Part shown: positions 10,982-22,057 of the stretch, piece by piece
Layout of the letters: each line of letters begins with the position of its first letter
Position numbering within the stretch: the stretch's first letter is position 1
DNA from: Chloranthus sessilifolius
Taxonomy: Eukaryota; Streptophyta; Magnoliopsida; Chloranthales; Chloranthaceae
Length of the DNA: 64,000 nt
Assembly (NCBI GenBank): GCA_021018995.1
Contig: CM037585.1
Coordinates: 65,970,646-66,034,645 of the forward strand
Reading direction: 5' to 3'
Position numbers and translations under genes: made by a program
Notes under the pieces: model-generated
What the model saw: only the letters and a program-made list of their open reading frames with translations
Database searches by the model: none
Told to the model about the DNA's origin: nothing

Positions 10982-13021
10982 TCAATCAACCCCATAGGTT
11001 TCCTTTCGAGATCTGTCATGTCGTAACACCACTTGAGTGGGTTTCAATTCTCCCAAACCTAGCTTCTCATAGGCAGAATTAGGGAAGCAGTTGACACTAG
11101 CACCCAGATCTAGCAAGGCTTTCTCAATGGTGTGCTCCCCAATGATGCAGGGGATTGTGGGGATTCTGTGGTCTTGCATCTTAGGTGGTGTTGCAATTGA
11201 TAGCACTTGGTTGATTTTCTCCACAAGAAAGGCCTTCTTGGATAAATGTATCCTAGATTGCCTTTTGTGGGTGCACACCTCTTGAGAAATTTTGTATAGC
11301 GGGGACTGTTGATTGCATCAAGCGTAGGTAGATTAATTTTAACTTGCTTGAATGTCTCCATCATTTCCTCAATTTTTGTGTTTCCTTTGTCAAAAGGAGA
11401 AACCGACTTCATTGCATGGGGAAATGGGAGGTGAGGAACAAATTTCTCCTCCTCATCTTTTCAACAATTTTGTTATTTTTCTTTTTCATTTTTTTGAATT
11501 TTCTCGATGTAAATCAACGGCCATATTGCTATCCAAATTGTTGTTCTGCACTTGTTCTTCATCTTTTTCCTCTTCACTACCCTGTGTTGTTTATTATTCT
11601 TCCACTTCTCAAAGTAGTCACTTTGATTTCCTCATGGCCATTTGAGGATTCTCCAACCATGAACTGTCCCTTAGGATTGTTCACAGTTGGTGGGTAGTTT
11701 ACCCTCTTCTCTCTTAGCCAATGAATTTGAGAGTTGGCCCGAGTTTCTTCAATTTTTTAATGCTCTGTGAAGGTTCAGCCGAGATGTAGTTCCAAGATTT
11801 TGAAGTGAACTCAAGACCGCTCTTCAAAGGTCGGGGATCTAGGAGGGCAGGGGCTGGTGCGCATCACGCATGGCTTGTTGTTCGTTAGGTCTGAAAATTT
11901 GATTTATTATAAAAATTTCGCCGATATGGTGAAAGGTGTTTGAAAGGTAATTGATTTTTGGGCTGTCGCTTGCTTATGGTAATTTCGATTCCACCTCGAG
12001 ATTAGGATGAGATCTCCATGGGTAGTCATTCGATTGCATCTGTCCCATAAGAGAGTGCATGAGCTTGTTCCATCATGAGTTCGGAAATTGTGATGCGAAG
12101 GACATTGATCAATGGAATGAGTGGGGACGGCATATCGACATGCCTCCTCTACTCTTGACCCATTTGGAGCTTTAAATGAGTCCATCACTATCAAATTTTG
12201 TGGTCAAATTATCCACTTTCCTTTCCAGACTCATTGACTTCATAAACTTTCCTCTTGTGAATTGGGGATTATTCATCCTATGGATTCTCGGTGTCCCTTG
12301 GCGAGATTCTCTTGGGTTGAATTTTCTCCAATCACCTCAAAGAGGTCCCAAACCTCTTCAACTATTTTCTACTAGTAGGTACCTCCACAAGAGGCATCCA
12401 CCATGTTCTTGCCCTTGATCGGTTCCTTGATAGAAGCTTTGAACCAGCCATTTAGGAATTTGATGGTGAGGGCATTGCCTTAATCAGCTTCTTTAAACCT
12501 TTCCCATGCTTCATGGAAAGTTTCATTGAGTTTTGGGAGAAAGAGATGATGCTTTGTCTCGCTTGGTTTTTAGTCATTGGGAAATATTTTGACAAAATTG
12601 ACATTGCAAATCATTCCATGATGTGATGTTGTTTGGTGCTAACATAGATAACCATGCTCTAGCTTTGTCCTTTAATGAAAAGGAAAGAGCCTAAGCTTGT
12701 TGCCTCGACCGCCTCCAAATATATGTTAAATGTTATGCATAAAGCCAGAAATTCATCAATGTGTTTGTAAGGGTCTTCCTTACTCAATCCATGGAATGAA
12801 GGCAACATTTGGATGGTGGAGGACTTAATTTCATAATTTCCCTCCACTGTGGGAAATTGAATGCAAAATGGGGAATTATAAGCACCAGGGGCAAAGTAGT
12901 CTCTTAACAATCTCTTTCTTCACCCATTTCAGAGATGTCCTGATGTATGTCGGTTTCTTAGAGTCTTTCAACTTCCGAATTTAGCGGAGAATCTCAGGAT
13001 TGAGGGTTCTCCGCCAAACAT
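10982..13021 (-). pseudogene. Decayed gag and protease region of F
   Basis: The reading frame should start at the ATG at 13021 (MFGG), about 150 nt after the primer site. The gag core piece 12910-12659 has the family sequence RDYFAPGAYNSPFCIQFPTV. Further pieces lie near 12200-11400, and the protease piece 11278-10982 keeps the active-site stretch LLDLGASVN, a DLGA form of the retropepsin DTGA. Many stops and frameshifts break the frame. Gag would form the cytoplasmic particle and the protease would cut the polyprotein. Between 10981 and 10316 only an eroded protease-RT linker remains. Confidence 0.8.
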
Positions 13022-13169
13022 ACAACTGAGAGAGTTTGGTACAAAGAAACTGTCTATTTAAGAACTTTCCTTTCCTTTTACACAGACAGCATAAAAATAA
13101 CAACAAAATTAATAAATGACTGATAAATAAATGAAAATAAACATAGGTCTATCTATTTTAGAACAAACT

Positions 13170-13187
13170 TCCCCGGCAACGGCGCCA
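13170..13187 (-). other. Primer binding site of F
   Basis: On the minus strand this reads TGGCGCCGTTGCCGGGGA, complementary to the 3' end of plant tRNA-Asp. It starts six nucleotides after the 5' LTR end, as in A and C. It is not a tRNA gene. Confidence 0.85.
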
Positions 13188-13193
13188 AAAACA

Positions 13194-15051
13194 TGTTGTC
13201 GCTCCAAGTGTGCCATAATTGTGTGCATTATGAATCAAAAATTAAAGAATTAAAGAATGCTAGGTTATATGGATGTTAACTTATGAAAGGGATATCAGCA
13301 CATTGGGGCTAACACTGACCTGCAAGATCAGGGCCAATTGTAGCAAGTTTTAAAAGTAAGTATTTCAAGATCGTCCACAGAGAATTTTGTCTAAACTGAG
13401 AGATAAACCTCGGATCATGCTACGAGATCTGGCTCTATAATTATCTAAAAAAAAGAATAGATAAAAGAGAGTGTTGGATTGTGTCACATTTAACTATAAG
13501 CAAATAAAGAAAAGAACTAACTACATGATCCAGATCCGAGTTGGGGAGATGTTTAAAATAAGACAAATGCAGAAATAATAGCTTCATGTACTTTAGCCTC
13601 AATTTTAATGGAGAATCAGAGTTCAACAGATATTCAATCTTCATCCGCTACCAAGACGATGTAAGAGAAATAAATCCAATTAAGGAATAGGTTTAGACTT
13701 ATGGCTATGATCCGTCCACTTAAATGGTCACAGATCATCCAATAGTTGTGGCCTATTCTTTAGTTCGTAACATGAACATCATGTAATGCCGCTAGAATTA
13801 GGTTACCAACGCTAATTCACACGAGGTGATGAATTAAGGGAAGTTGCATGCGGATGAGTGAATCTAAAGAAGTCTAATGCGAAGGTGAACATTCGTAACC
13901 CTCGACATGACTCCAATGGAGAAGACACAAATTACAAGAACCTTTTAAAATCCAAAATTACAATTACAGTAGCAGGCTTCTTAGAGAGCCCTCGGACTTA
14001 CATCTTGAATCCGAACTTGGAAGTACAAATCACTCACAATGGCTCTCAAAGGTAAACTACAAGAAGGGATTACAGGGGTTCAGATAAGCTATCCGACTGA
14101 ATGAGGGAAACAGAGATGAAAACTCTAAACTGGATGCCCAAATTGGGCAAATGGTTAAATCTATTTATAGTTTTCCTAAGCCACCAAATGTGTATCAACC
14201 AATCAATTGGATAGATCTCAGTATCAACCAATAGGAGTCGAGCACCGTGATCCGTGATCTGTTTCCGCCAATCGAATCGCTTGATCCGTTCACCAATCGT
14301 GAAACAGAGGCATCAATTCATATGCATTTCAAAGTTTGTTAGAGTTTCTAGAAGTTCCCGCCAAGTAATTTCATCTTTGGGTGTTCACATGGGGTGGAAT
14401 ATGCCTTTGGTTCGTGCTCAGAATCTTCCAGAATGTCCCTGGGCTTTTCAATGCATTGGGGCGTGTAATAGACATCGAATTGCCCTTGTTAAAGCCGAAT
14501 CTCAGAATACCTTTTCACGAGTTCGTGGGCCTTTTCGAAAGTTCAATGACTTCAAGCTCGTCGAAAGTTCAATCTTCTTTCGAGGAGTTCGGATGCTCTT
14601 CAAAGCTACACTGAGTTTTAGTCCTTTTCGCAGAGTTTAGGGCCTTTTCAAAGTTCAATGACTTCTGAAGCTCTGTTCGCAAAGTTTAATCTTCTTTTCG
14701 AGGAGTGTTTTCTTCTTTTCGCAAAGTTCAAGGTTCTTTACGAAAAGTGCAAGTTCTTTGCGAAAAGAACTCTGTAGTGCATTTCTCTGTTCGAAATGTT
14801 CCCTGCTTCTCTTACAGGTCTTTGCCTCTTCTATTTAGACCTTTCCACAGCTGATGAGGTTGTTTCTTCACTTCCTTCCTTTGGACTGACATGGATTGTC
14901 ATCTTTTTGGCACTTTTGAGCTGCTTTTATGGTTAAGCATGTCTTTATTGTTAGCTGCAACATAGGCACTTAAAATACTTATTTAGTTCTTTCAAGGGTC
15001 TATCAAGGCCCAGATTAAGGGGTGAAAAATGGTATTTTCCAGTTCTCAACA
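13194..15051 (-). repeat. 5' LTR of F
   Basis: 1858 bp and collinear with 3888-5737, with scattered substitutions and small indels. TATA box TATAAATA on the minus strand at 14163-14170, conserved hairpin at 13707-13738, TTCGAA-type repeats at 14500-14790. Confidence 0.9.
14163..14170 (-). promoter_or_regulatory. LTR TATA box of F
   Basis: TATAAATA on the minus strand, with CCAAT/ATTGG boxes within 150 bp upstream. In the 3' LTR copy the same site has become TATAAATG. Confidence 0.6.
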
Positions 15052-15056
15052 GATGC
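15052..15056. repeat. Target-site duplication of F
   Basis: GATGC, an exact copy of 3883-3887. It marks the insertion of F in the LTR of E. Confidence 0.9.
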
Positions 15057-15680
15057 CTGAGCTTGTAGCCTTGCATCCACAGCATTTGCAGTGGTTTTCT
15101 TGTTCTAATTAAGGCCTTTGGATTGGATGAAATCCCTAGGATGATCTGTGACCATTGAAGTGGAAAGATCATAGCCTTAAGATTAATTCAATCCTATGGT
15201 TTAGATTGGATCTTTCTACCTTAAATCTTTTCTTGTAGACAGATGAAGGATTGTTGCAAATCAATCCCCTGCATTGCTATTTAACCAATTAATTTTCAAT
15301 GAGACCAAAAATCCCAAGTTGCTATTCTCCACCTTTGATTTTAATTCCCCAAAACCTTTTGTCTATTTCTTTAAATCTATTTCTACTCAGCTCCGGATTA
15401 TTAACACTTAGATTTAGTTTTCTGTAGTTTTAGTAAAGTGACAACCCCTTGAAACCTCTCCTCTTTCCTCTCTTGCTTTGTTTTAAACTAAGATAGGTTA
15501 GAGTGCCAGATTTGTTCTAGATCTAGAGATTTACTATATTTTGAAACACATTTCCCTATGGACATATCCCTACTTAGTTCTTACAGGCCTGGTTGCCTTA
15601 CCTTGGTGTCTCTTTTTGTGACTTATCTTTTAATGTGCTATTTTTATCATCCTAATAATTACAAGGTAGGCAATACAACA
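15057..15680 (+). repeat. 3' LTR of E, second part
   Basis: This continues E after the F insertion. Removing F and one GATGC gives a sequence that aligns with the LTRs of D and G around GAGCTTGTAGCC. It contains the conserved hairpin at 15141-15172 and ends in ACAACA, the LTR end seen in G. Element B begins at 15681. Confidence 0.85.
15141..15172 (+). other. Conserved LTR hairpin, E copy
   Basis: Arms ATGATCTGT and AAAGATCAT: eight of nine stem positions pair, with one G-A mismatch. The spacing is the same 32 nt as in the other LTRs. Confidence 0.7.
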
Positions 15681-17404
15681 TCAGATCTTCAAGGTGTTCA
15701 TGGTATGGGATCAACTTCTCATCCTTCATCTTCTAATCTCCATTCATCTGACATATGATCAACTACGAATCGCCAAATACCCTGAGGTGGGTTACTTTCA
15801 GGTCAAGTTTCACTTGCAGTACAGCAACACAGGCCTCATATTTAGCCATGTTGTTAGTACAACGAAAGTTGAGTTTGATGGAAATTGGTACGGGAGATCC
15901 TTTTGGTGAGATCAGAATAGAGCCGACCCCTTGACCTTCGACATTTGTCCCTCCATCAAAGTGCATCACCCAAGACTCCTCTGTCTCTACTGTATCATCC
16001 TCTGTCATGAACAAGATGTCCTCGTCTGGGAATTCAGTCCTTAGAAGTTCATAATCGGGCAAAGAGTTTTTGGTGAAATGATCAGCAAATGCTTGCCCCT
16101 TGATCGACTTTTGCGTGATATATTTGATGTCAAACTTAGATAAAAGAAGTTGCCAGCGTGCAGTCCGCCCGATGAGGGCTGGCTTTTCGAACAGGTACTT
16201 TAATGGATCCATGCGTGCCAGGAGTAGAATGGCTTGGGATAACAAGTAGTGGTGAAGCCTCTATGTAACCCATACAAGAGCCAAGCATTCTTTCTCCAGA
16301 TAAGAATAGCGCGTCTCATAGTCGATGAACTTCTTACTTAGGTAGTAGATGGCCTGCTCTCTTCTTCCTATCTCGTCATGCTGCCCTAGGACACTTCCCA
16401 TCGAAACTTCTATCATGGAGAGATACATTAAGAGTGGTCTCCCAGGCTCGGGTGGTACTAAAACTGACAGGTTGAGAAGGTAACCCTTGATCTTATCAAA
16501 AGTTTCCTAGCAATCATCGTTCCTCTCAATGGGAGAATCTTTTCTTAGTAACTTGAAAATCGGCGTGCAGATTGGAGTGAGCTGTGCAATGAATCGACTG
16601 ATGTACTATTGTATCCTGCCTAGAAAACCTTTGACCTCTTTTTTTGTAGACGGTACTGGCATTTCCATGATGGCCTTTACTTTGACAGTGTCAACCTCGA
16701 TACCTCTCCTACTGACAAGGAATCCTAGCAACTTTCATGACATGATGTTGAATGCACATTTATAAGGATTCAGACATAACCTATACTTTCTCAACCTCTC
16801 AAACAGTTTTTGGAGGTTGATCAGATGGTCACTTTGCTCTGGTTACTTGGCGATCATGTCGTCGATGTACACATCAATTTCTCGGTGCATCATGTCATGA
16901 AATAGTGCTGTCATAGCCCTTTGGTATGTTTCCCATGCATTCTTTAGCCCAAATGGCATGACCTTATAGCAGAAAGTTTCCCAAGGAGTGGTAATGGGAA
17001 ATCATCTTTCAGGCTCGCCCTGTTTAGGTTTTTGAAATCAATGCACATGCAGACCTTTCCATCCTTCTTCAGCACTGGGACGAAATTGGCTAACCATTAA
17101 GGGTGCTTGGAGACCATGAGAAATTCTGCATCGTATTGCTTAATGACCTTATCTTTCACTTTTAGCATCCACTTGTGTCAGAGTTACCTCAATTGTTGCT
17201 TGACTGGCTTAATATCAGGGTAGAGTGGCAACTTATGCCCGACCAAATTGGTGTCCAAATCAGGCATGTCCTCATATGATTATGCGAAGACATCTTTACA
17301 TGACCAAAGGAAATCAATCATGTTTTTTCTTTCCTAGGGAGATAGCGATGTTCCAATCTTAGTGATTCTAGGACCTCCTCAGTCCTTAGATTGACATCTT
17401 CTGT
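15681..17404 (-). pseudogene. RT, RNase H and second (archaeal-type) RNase H of B
   Basis: On the minus strand the RT keeps VMPFGLKNAW near 16940 and a YIDD catalytic motif at 16858-16869, but stops break most of the domain. The frame 16245-15763 carries the end of the first RNase H (RWQLLLSKFDIKYI, KGQAFADH) and then the second RNase H, starting WVMHFDGGTNVEGQGVG with its first catalytic Asp, and MAKYEA. The frame then meets TAG at VFGDS, where the family normally has Gln, and continues recognisably to 15681 where E interrupts it. This would be the copying enzyme of the element; it is dead here. Confidence 0.85.
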
Positions 17405-18276
17405 TTCCTAAACAATGGGGGTAGGGCCATGCTCAAAGTCGGCAAACCGCTCAAGGAGTTCATTGGGGAGCTCCTCAGTAGGAATTTCCTCGTCCAAACT
17501 TGTGACTCCTACCTCTTCTTGTATTTCTATAGGAAAGGGGTCAATTTCACCTGGAATGAGCTTGTCTATTAAGGAATCATTTTCTTTAACTTTATTCAGA
17601 ATTTTAAAAGACAATATTTTTGGATTTTGTATTTTTTATATGTTTTTGGGATTTTAGTTTTATTTGAAAATGGGCTCTTAGCAAAGCGAGCCCCTATATA
17701 TACATGGTATTGCCTGCTAAGGGCTTATCTCATATTTTATAGGTTTTTTTTTTTTGAGAAACGAGTGTCATATTTCAAGCCACTTGCCACTTCCAGAGTT
17801 TGGGGCACAGACACCTAATTTCATACCAGTGGTGCTGCTCCTTTACCTATTTTGATGGAGGGGGGTGGCTGATATGATTCTTCGGAGTCAGCCTCCATTA
17901 TGTTGATCATTAACTCATATAAAATTCTATCCTCAAATATCAGCAGAGTCTTGTAGTGATTTACCACTAGGGGAGATTGTGCAGGTATGGGAGAGTCTTC
18001 CTCAAAAAGGGACAGAGCGGCCAAGTTTATCTTCAGGTTGGGAGGGATGATATGAGGATTGGTAAGGTGGACAGGGGATGCTGGTTTGTGCAGGGTTAAC
18101 TGTGTTGCCCCATTCTGATCCATTTTTATGGTCCCTGCACTTACAAAGTGTTTCGAATGTGAGGTCTAGGACGAGGCTTCTCTTCTAAGTTGATTCCTTG
18201 AGCTCTAGCTGCCGCTGTGGCTCGGGCTTTCTCTTTGGCCTCTCGGACCTCTTCTTCTGTGGGTTTGTACCCTAAC
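17405..18276 (-). pseudogene. Linker between protease and RT of B
   Basis: Two short minus-strand frames (18123-17821 and 17614-17408) are acidic and low in recognisable motifs, and match in place the variable protease-RT connection of Tat elements. Stops and frameshifts separate them. I assign no function. Confidence 0.5.
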
Positions 18277-18828
18277 CTAAATCAGACCTGCTGCCCACCT
18301 TTTGCCTTGACTGGCTCTCTCCTGCCTTACAATCGAGGACCCAATCCCCTTTCTTTCTGCTAACCCCACTTCTGGAGCATGGCTACAGTCACTACCATTT
18401 TCTGCCTCATAGTTTTTAGAGTGTGGCACATCCAGCAGTTTGGAGTTCTCAATGTTGTGAGTAGCTTTCTCCTTTTCCTCATGCCCCTCACCTATGATGG
18501 TGATGACCTTCTGCCCAGACACAAATTTGAGCTTCTGGTGTAGGGTCGAAGGTATCGCCCCAACCTCATGTAACCAGGGGTGTCCTAACAGCAGGTTGAA
18601 AGAAGATTTGATATCCATTACTTGAAAAGATATGGAAAAGGTCATTGGACCGATCACTAGCTTAAGATAAACTTCCCCAATTATTTCTCTTCTCGTATTA
18701 TCAAACCCTCTAGCGCTAGTTCTTGTTGGTCTCACCATACAGGGGTCCACACCTATTTTGGTGGTGGTTCTCAGGGGGCACATATTCAGAGCAGACCCGT
18801 TATCAATCAACACCAGTGGGATCACCAT
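18277..18828 (-). pseudogene. Retropepsin-like protease of B
   Basis: A 183-codon minus-strand frame. The active-site stretch is VLIDNGSALN near residues 6-15, the DNGS form usual for plant Tat proteases in place of DTGA, followed by the flap-side region with IGPMTFSISFQV and the conserved FNLLLGHPWLHEVGAIPS. This enzyme would cut the gag-pol polyprotein. The domain itself is open, but its neighbours are broken. Confidence 0.75.
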
Positions 18829-21177
18829 GTTTTAGGCCTCTATGGTGATGTTGAGGGATTTAGCTTGATTATTTCCCTCCTTTGGTAGATCCGTATCCGA
18901 GAAAGAGATGGCATTAGGACCCATCACCTATCTGATTATTTTTCCAACCTCATCTGGGCTTACTTTGAGTGAGACGTGTGCATTTTTTAACGCCCCCATT
19001 AGAGATTGGAAATGGAGTGGGGACGTCATTAACAGATCTCAAACCATGATATGGGTCGACATCATCCTGAGCTGGGTCTCTACTATGTGCTCATGGCTCA
19101 TCTTTTCAAACGAGTTTGCTGCATTGGCATCTTTCTTTCCCTCTGGCTGGGTTGGTGTTAGCTCCGATACTTCTGATTGCTTGGAGATCTTTCTCGACCT
19201 GGTGACAAAATCAACTACCGCTTCCCTGCTGCAGTCGGTATTGATGTCTATCTATTCATAGCTGAGCGGGACCTGATGAGGATTGTAAGTCAGTCCCAAG
19301 ATCTGGAAAGAGGTGGGTATAGGGGACATTTGTGTTGAGGGATTGGAATGAGTGGGTATCGCATGGTTAACCTCTGGAAGGGTGGAGAAGGGGGGCCAAA
19401 TGGGGTTAGCGGGGATCACGGATGACTGAATTGGGGTGATGTGTTGGGGGTGGGTCATTGATAATTAATGGGCATCGGAGGTAGATGGGGGACATAATTA
19501 GCCATTGGGTTATTGGTGGAGGATGCTGCGTATGGTTGATAGCAGTTAATTTAGAGATAGTTAACAAGAGATGGTGCTGGGAAGTATGCCCTAAGATCGA
19601 AGGGTTCTATTTGTGGAGTGGGCTTGGGAAAATAATCTGCTAGATTCAAGGGTTCGATCACCCCAATACTTCCATCTCTCTAATCTCTTAGCAATGGTAC
19701 CACAAAATTTCCCTGGTTGCAGATGTAATCTGACGGGTCAAAATCTTCATCATCCTCTGCCACCATGCTAATAGTGGGTCTCGAACCTGCTCCTCCTAGT
19801 GGGTACGGGGGTAGCGATACCTGGTGAATGTTGGTATGTTGATTGGCTTGGGGAAGCGTAGGGGGAATGATTTTCTCGACCTCAATCAAATCCTGTATTG
19901 CGTGCTTCAATGGGAAGCAGCGATCAGTAGGGTGACCAGGTCCCTGGTGGAAATTACAATGGGTGTTGGGGTCGTAGTTCCTCGGGATGAGATTTGGTGG
20001 AGGTCGTGGTTGGAGTGTTGTGACCAACCCTTTTTCTATTAATAAGGGCAATAAAATATTCAATGATTGCCTCAAAGGTATGAAAACTTGGTCAAAGCTG
20101 GCCTTTCTCTGTTCCAGGGTCATCTGTGCCCCTTGCACATTCCCAGTTCTCTGTATCGGTTCACTTCTGATTGGAGCTGGCTGTTTGGCTTTGAATTGGA
20201 ATGGGATTATACTAGTGTTGGGCCTGGTATGCATGACATTCTGCACCTCTGCTCCGATTCTTCTGTCATTTCTTTGCTCAGAGAAACTCCTGACCCCGCT
20301 AGCCCCACCAAATGCATTCTTACTTAATCACCCTTCACTGATAGCGTCCTCGCAAGGATAGGCATTCCTCACCAAATTAGCAAAGCTGGACTGCTATTGG
20401 TATATGAGGAAGTTTGAGATGACTGGCAAGGTATTTTTTGAGATCATCTTGATCTGCTCATTGTCAGTTATTTTTTTTCTTACCTGAGCTGCTAGTGCTC
20501 TCCAACATCTAAGGTAATTGCTGAAAGTCTTATTAGAGTTCTGCTTTAACCAGGCCAGATCGGACTTGCGAGGTTCAATGTCTATGTTGTAGACATACTA
20601 GTCTTGGAATAAATGCGTCAGATCTTTCCATGTTTTTATCATGGATGGTTCTAGGGATGTGAACCACCTCAAGGTTGGGCCCGTCAAACTCTTCGAAAAT
20701 ACTTTTATAAGCAGGCGCTCGTCCCCCCATATTGGCACATGCCCCCACAGTAGGACATGAGGTGTGCAATGGGTTTGCCCATGCCGTTATATTTATCAAT
20801 GAACGACATTTTGAATTTTGGGGGCAAGGGGACTTCTGCAAATAAGCACAAGTCTAAGAAATCTGTGGCATGGATTTTAGCTCCACCCATCTTTAATAGT
20901 TGCTTCTAGATTTTGTCCAATTGTCCTTTCAATTGCTCAGACTCTTTGAACAGTGGGGTGATCTTTTCAACGGTCAGCCTTGATTCACTTTGTGCTACCT
21001 GGGGGTTGGTGATTATGGGTGGGGGATCGATACTGGCAAATGCCCCAGCATAAGCCCCGCTATTCCTGATCTCATCTTCCTGAATTTGGATTTTAGGTGA
21101 AGCCCTAATGGGGCCATTGTGTTTGAGGGAATGCATGGAGATGGCCTTGAGGTGTATGAGGATGGGGGAATTGGTGA
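18829..21177 (-). pseudogene. Gag of B, middle and C-terminal part
   Basis: Minus-strand pieces: 21205-20906; 20890-20705 with LPPKFKMSFIDKYNGMGKP and a following HL, a typical Tat gag core; 20246-19680 with a knuckle-like CNFHQGPGHPTDRCFPLKHA; and a Pro-rich piece 19458-19252. Stops and frame changes separate them. The N-terminal part lies at 36026-35541 because A is inserted within gag. Gag would form the particle and bind RNA. Confidence 0.75.
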
Positions 21178-21182
21178 AGGGT
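21178..21182. repeat. Target-site duplication of A, left copy
   Basis: AGGGT, matched by AGGGT at 35536-35540 immediately after the 3' LTR. Confidence 0.92.
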
Positions 21183-21427
21183 TGTTGAGAACTAGAAAAT
21201 ACCATATTTCACCCTTTAACCAGGGCCTTGATAGGCCCTTGAGAGAACTAAATAAGTGTTTTAAGTGCTTGTGTTACAGCTAACAATAAAGACAGGCTTA
21301 ACCATGAAAGCAGCCTAAAAGTGCCAAAAAAGATGATAATCCATGTTGATCCAAAGGAAGAAAGAGAAGGGACAACCTCACGAGCTGTCAAAATACCAAA
21401 ACTGAAGAAGACAAAGGCCTGGTTGAA

Positions 21428-21690
21428 ACCTGAAAAGAGTGGAGCTATTCGAACAGAAGAATGCACTACAAAGTGCTTTTCGAAAAGAATCTGAACATTT
21501 CGAAAAGAACCTGAACTTTGCGAAAAGAACTAAAAGCTCCAAGCTTAGTTTTTGAAGAGCACCTGAACTCTTCGAAAGGATGTTTATCCTATTCAAAAAG
21601 AAGAGAACTCCTTGCGAACAGAACCTGAACTTTGCAAAAAGAGCTTCAGAAGTCACAGTACTTTGCGAAAAGTTCCCTAAACTATGTTAA
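21428..21690 (+). repeat. TTCGAA-core repeats in U3 of A 5' LTR
   Basis: Spaced copies of TTCGAAAAGAACCTGAAC and TTTGCGAAAAGAAC; the core CTTTTCGAAAAG is a perfect palindrome. The matching array in the 3' LTR is at 33945-34200. Confidence 0.8.
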
Positions 21691-21909
21691 ATGGTATTCT
21701 GGAGATTCCTAGCATCTGCAAGGGTAATTCAATAATGTTTTGCACGTGCCCCAATGCATTAAAAAACCCAAGGACATTCCAGAAGATTCTGAGCATGAAG
21801 CAAAGGCATATTCCACCCCATGTGAGCGCCCGAAGATGAAATCAATTGGCGGGAACTTCTAGAAGTTCTAACAGATTTTTGAATTACATAACAGAATTGA
21901 TGCTTCTGT

Positions 21910-22057
21910 CATCTGATTGGCTGAACCAAATCAAGCAATTCTGATTGGCCAAAATAGATCTGGATCCTCGTGCTTGACTACCATTGGTTGATACAAATCT
22001 GACCAATCCTGATTGGTCAATACACGTCTGAGCTAGACCTGGGGGAAACTATAAATA
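21910..22057 (+). promoter_or_regulatory. LTR promoter of A: CCAAT-box cluster and TATA box
   Basis: Within about 110 bp there are at least five ATTGG or CCAAT boxes (near 21915, 21942, 21992, 22003 and 22011), then TATAAATA at 22050-22057. The same cluster and TATA box are in the 3' LTR (TATA 34550-34557) and in H (60963-60970). Transcription should start about 30 bp downstream. Confidence 0.65.

Larger units (their letters stand above)
3888..15051 (-). mobile_element. Element F: decayed Athila-like retrotransposon lacking the third ORF
   Basis: A complete minus-strand element of 11,164 bp: 5' LTR 13194-15051, primer site 13170-13187, gag-pol remnants 13021-7725, spacer, noncoding region and 3' LTR 3888-5737. 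Flanks carry a perfect 5-bp duplication GATGC (3883-3887 and 15052-15056). The internal region is about 7.5 kb against about 10.5 kb in A and C, because the third ORF is missing while the repeat spacer and the internal polypurine module on either side of it remain. The coding frames are broken by many stops and indels. It is inserted in the 3' LTR of E and so is younger than E. Confidence 0.92.
15681..21182 (-). mobile_element. Element B: Tat/Ogre-lineage retrotransposon, gag-pol segment
   Basis: Minus-strand coding remnant of a second lineage. Order on the minus strand: gag C-terminal part, protease, RT, RNase H, then a second RNase H cut at 15681 by E. Two RNase H domains in tandem are the hallmark of the Tat (Ogre/Retand) lineage. 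The N-terminal gag and 5' end continue at 35541 after insertion of A. Integrase and the 3' LTR are expected left of E, beyond the window. Confidence 0.85.

Noticed and set aside
13170-13187. Match to the 3' end of tRNA-Asp, also at 51000, 23022, 61963 and 59470
   Set aside because: Only the last 18 nt match, on the complementary strand and next to an LTR: primer binding sites, not tRNA genes.
19824-20361. Overlapping plus-strand frames of 72-124 codons
   Set aside because: Antisense shadows of the gag of B, which is supported by motif matches on the minus strand.
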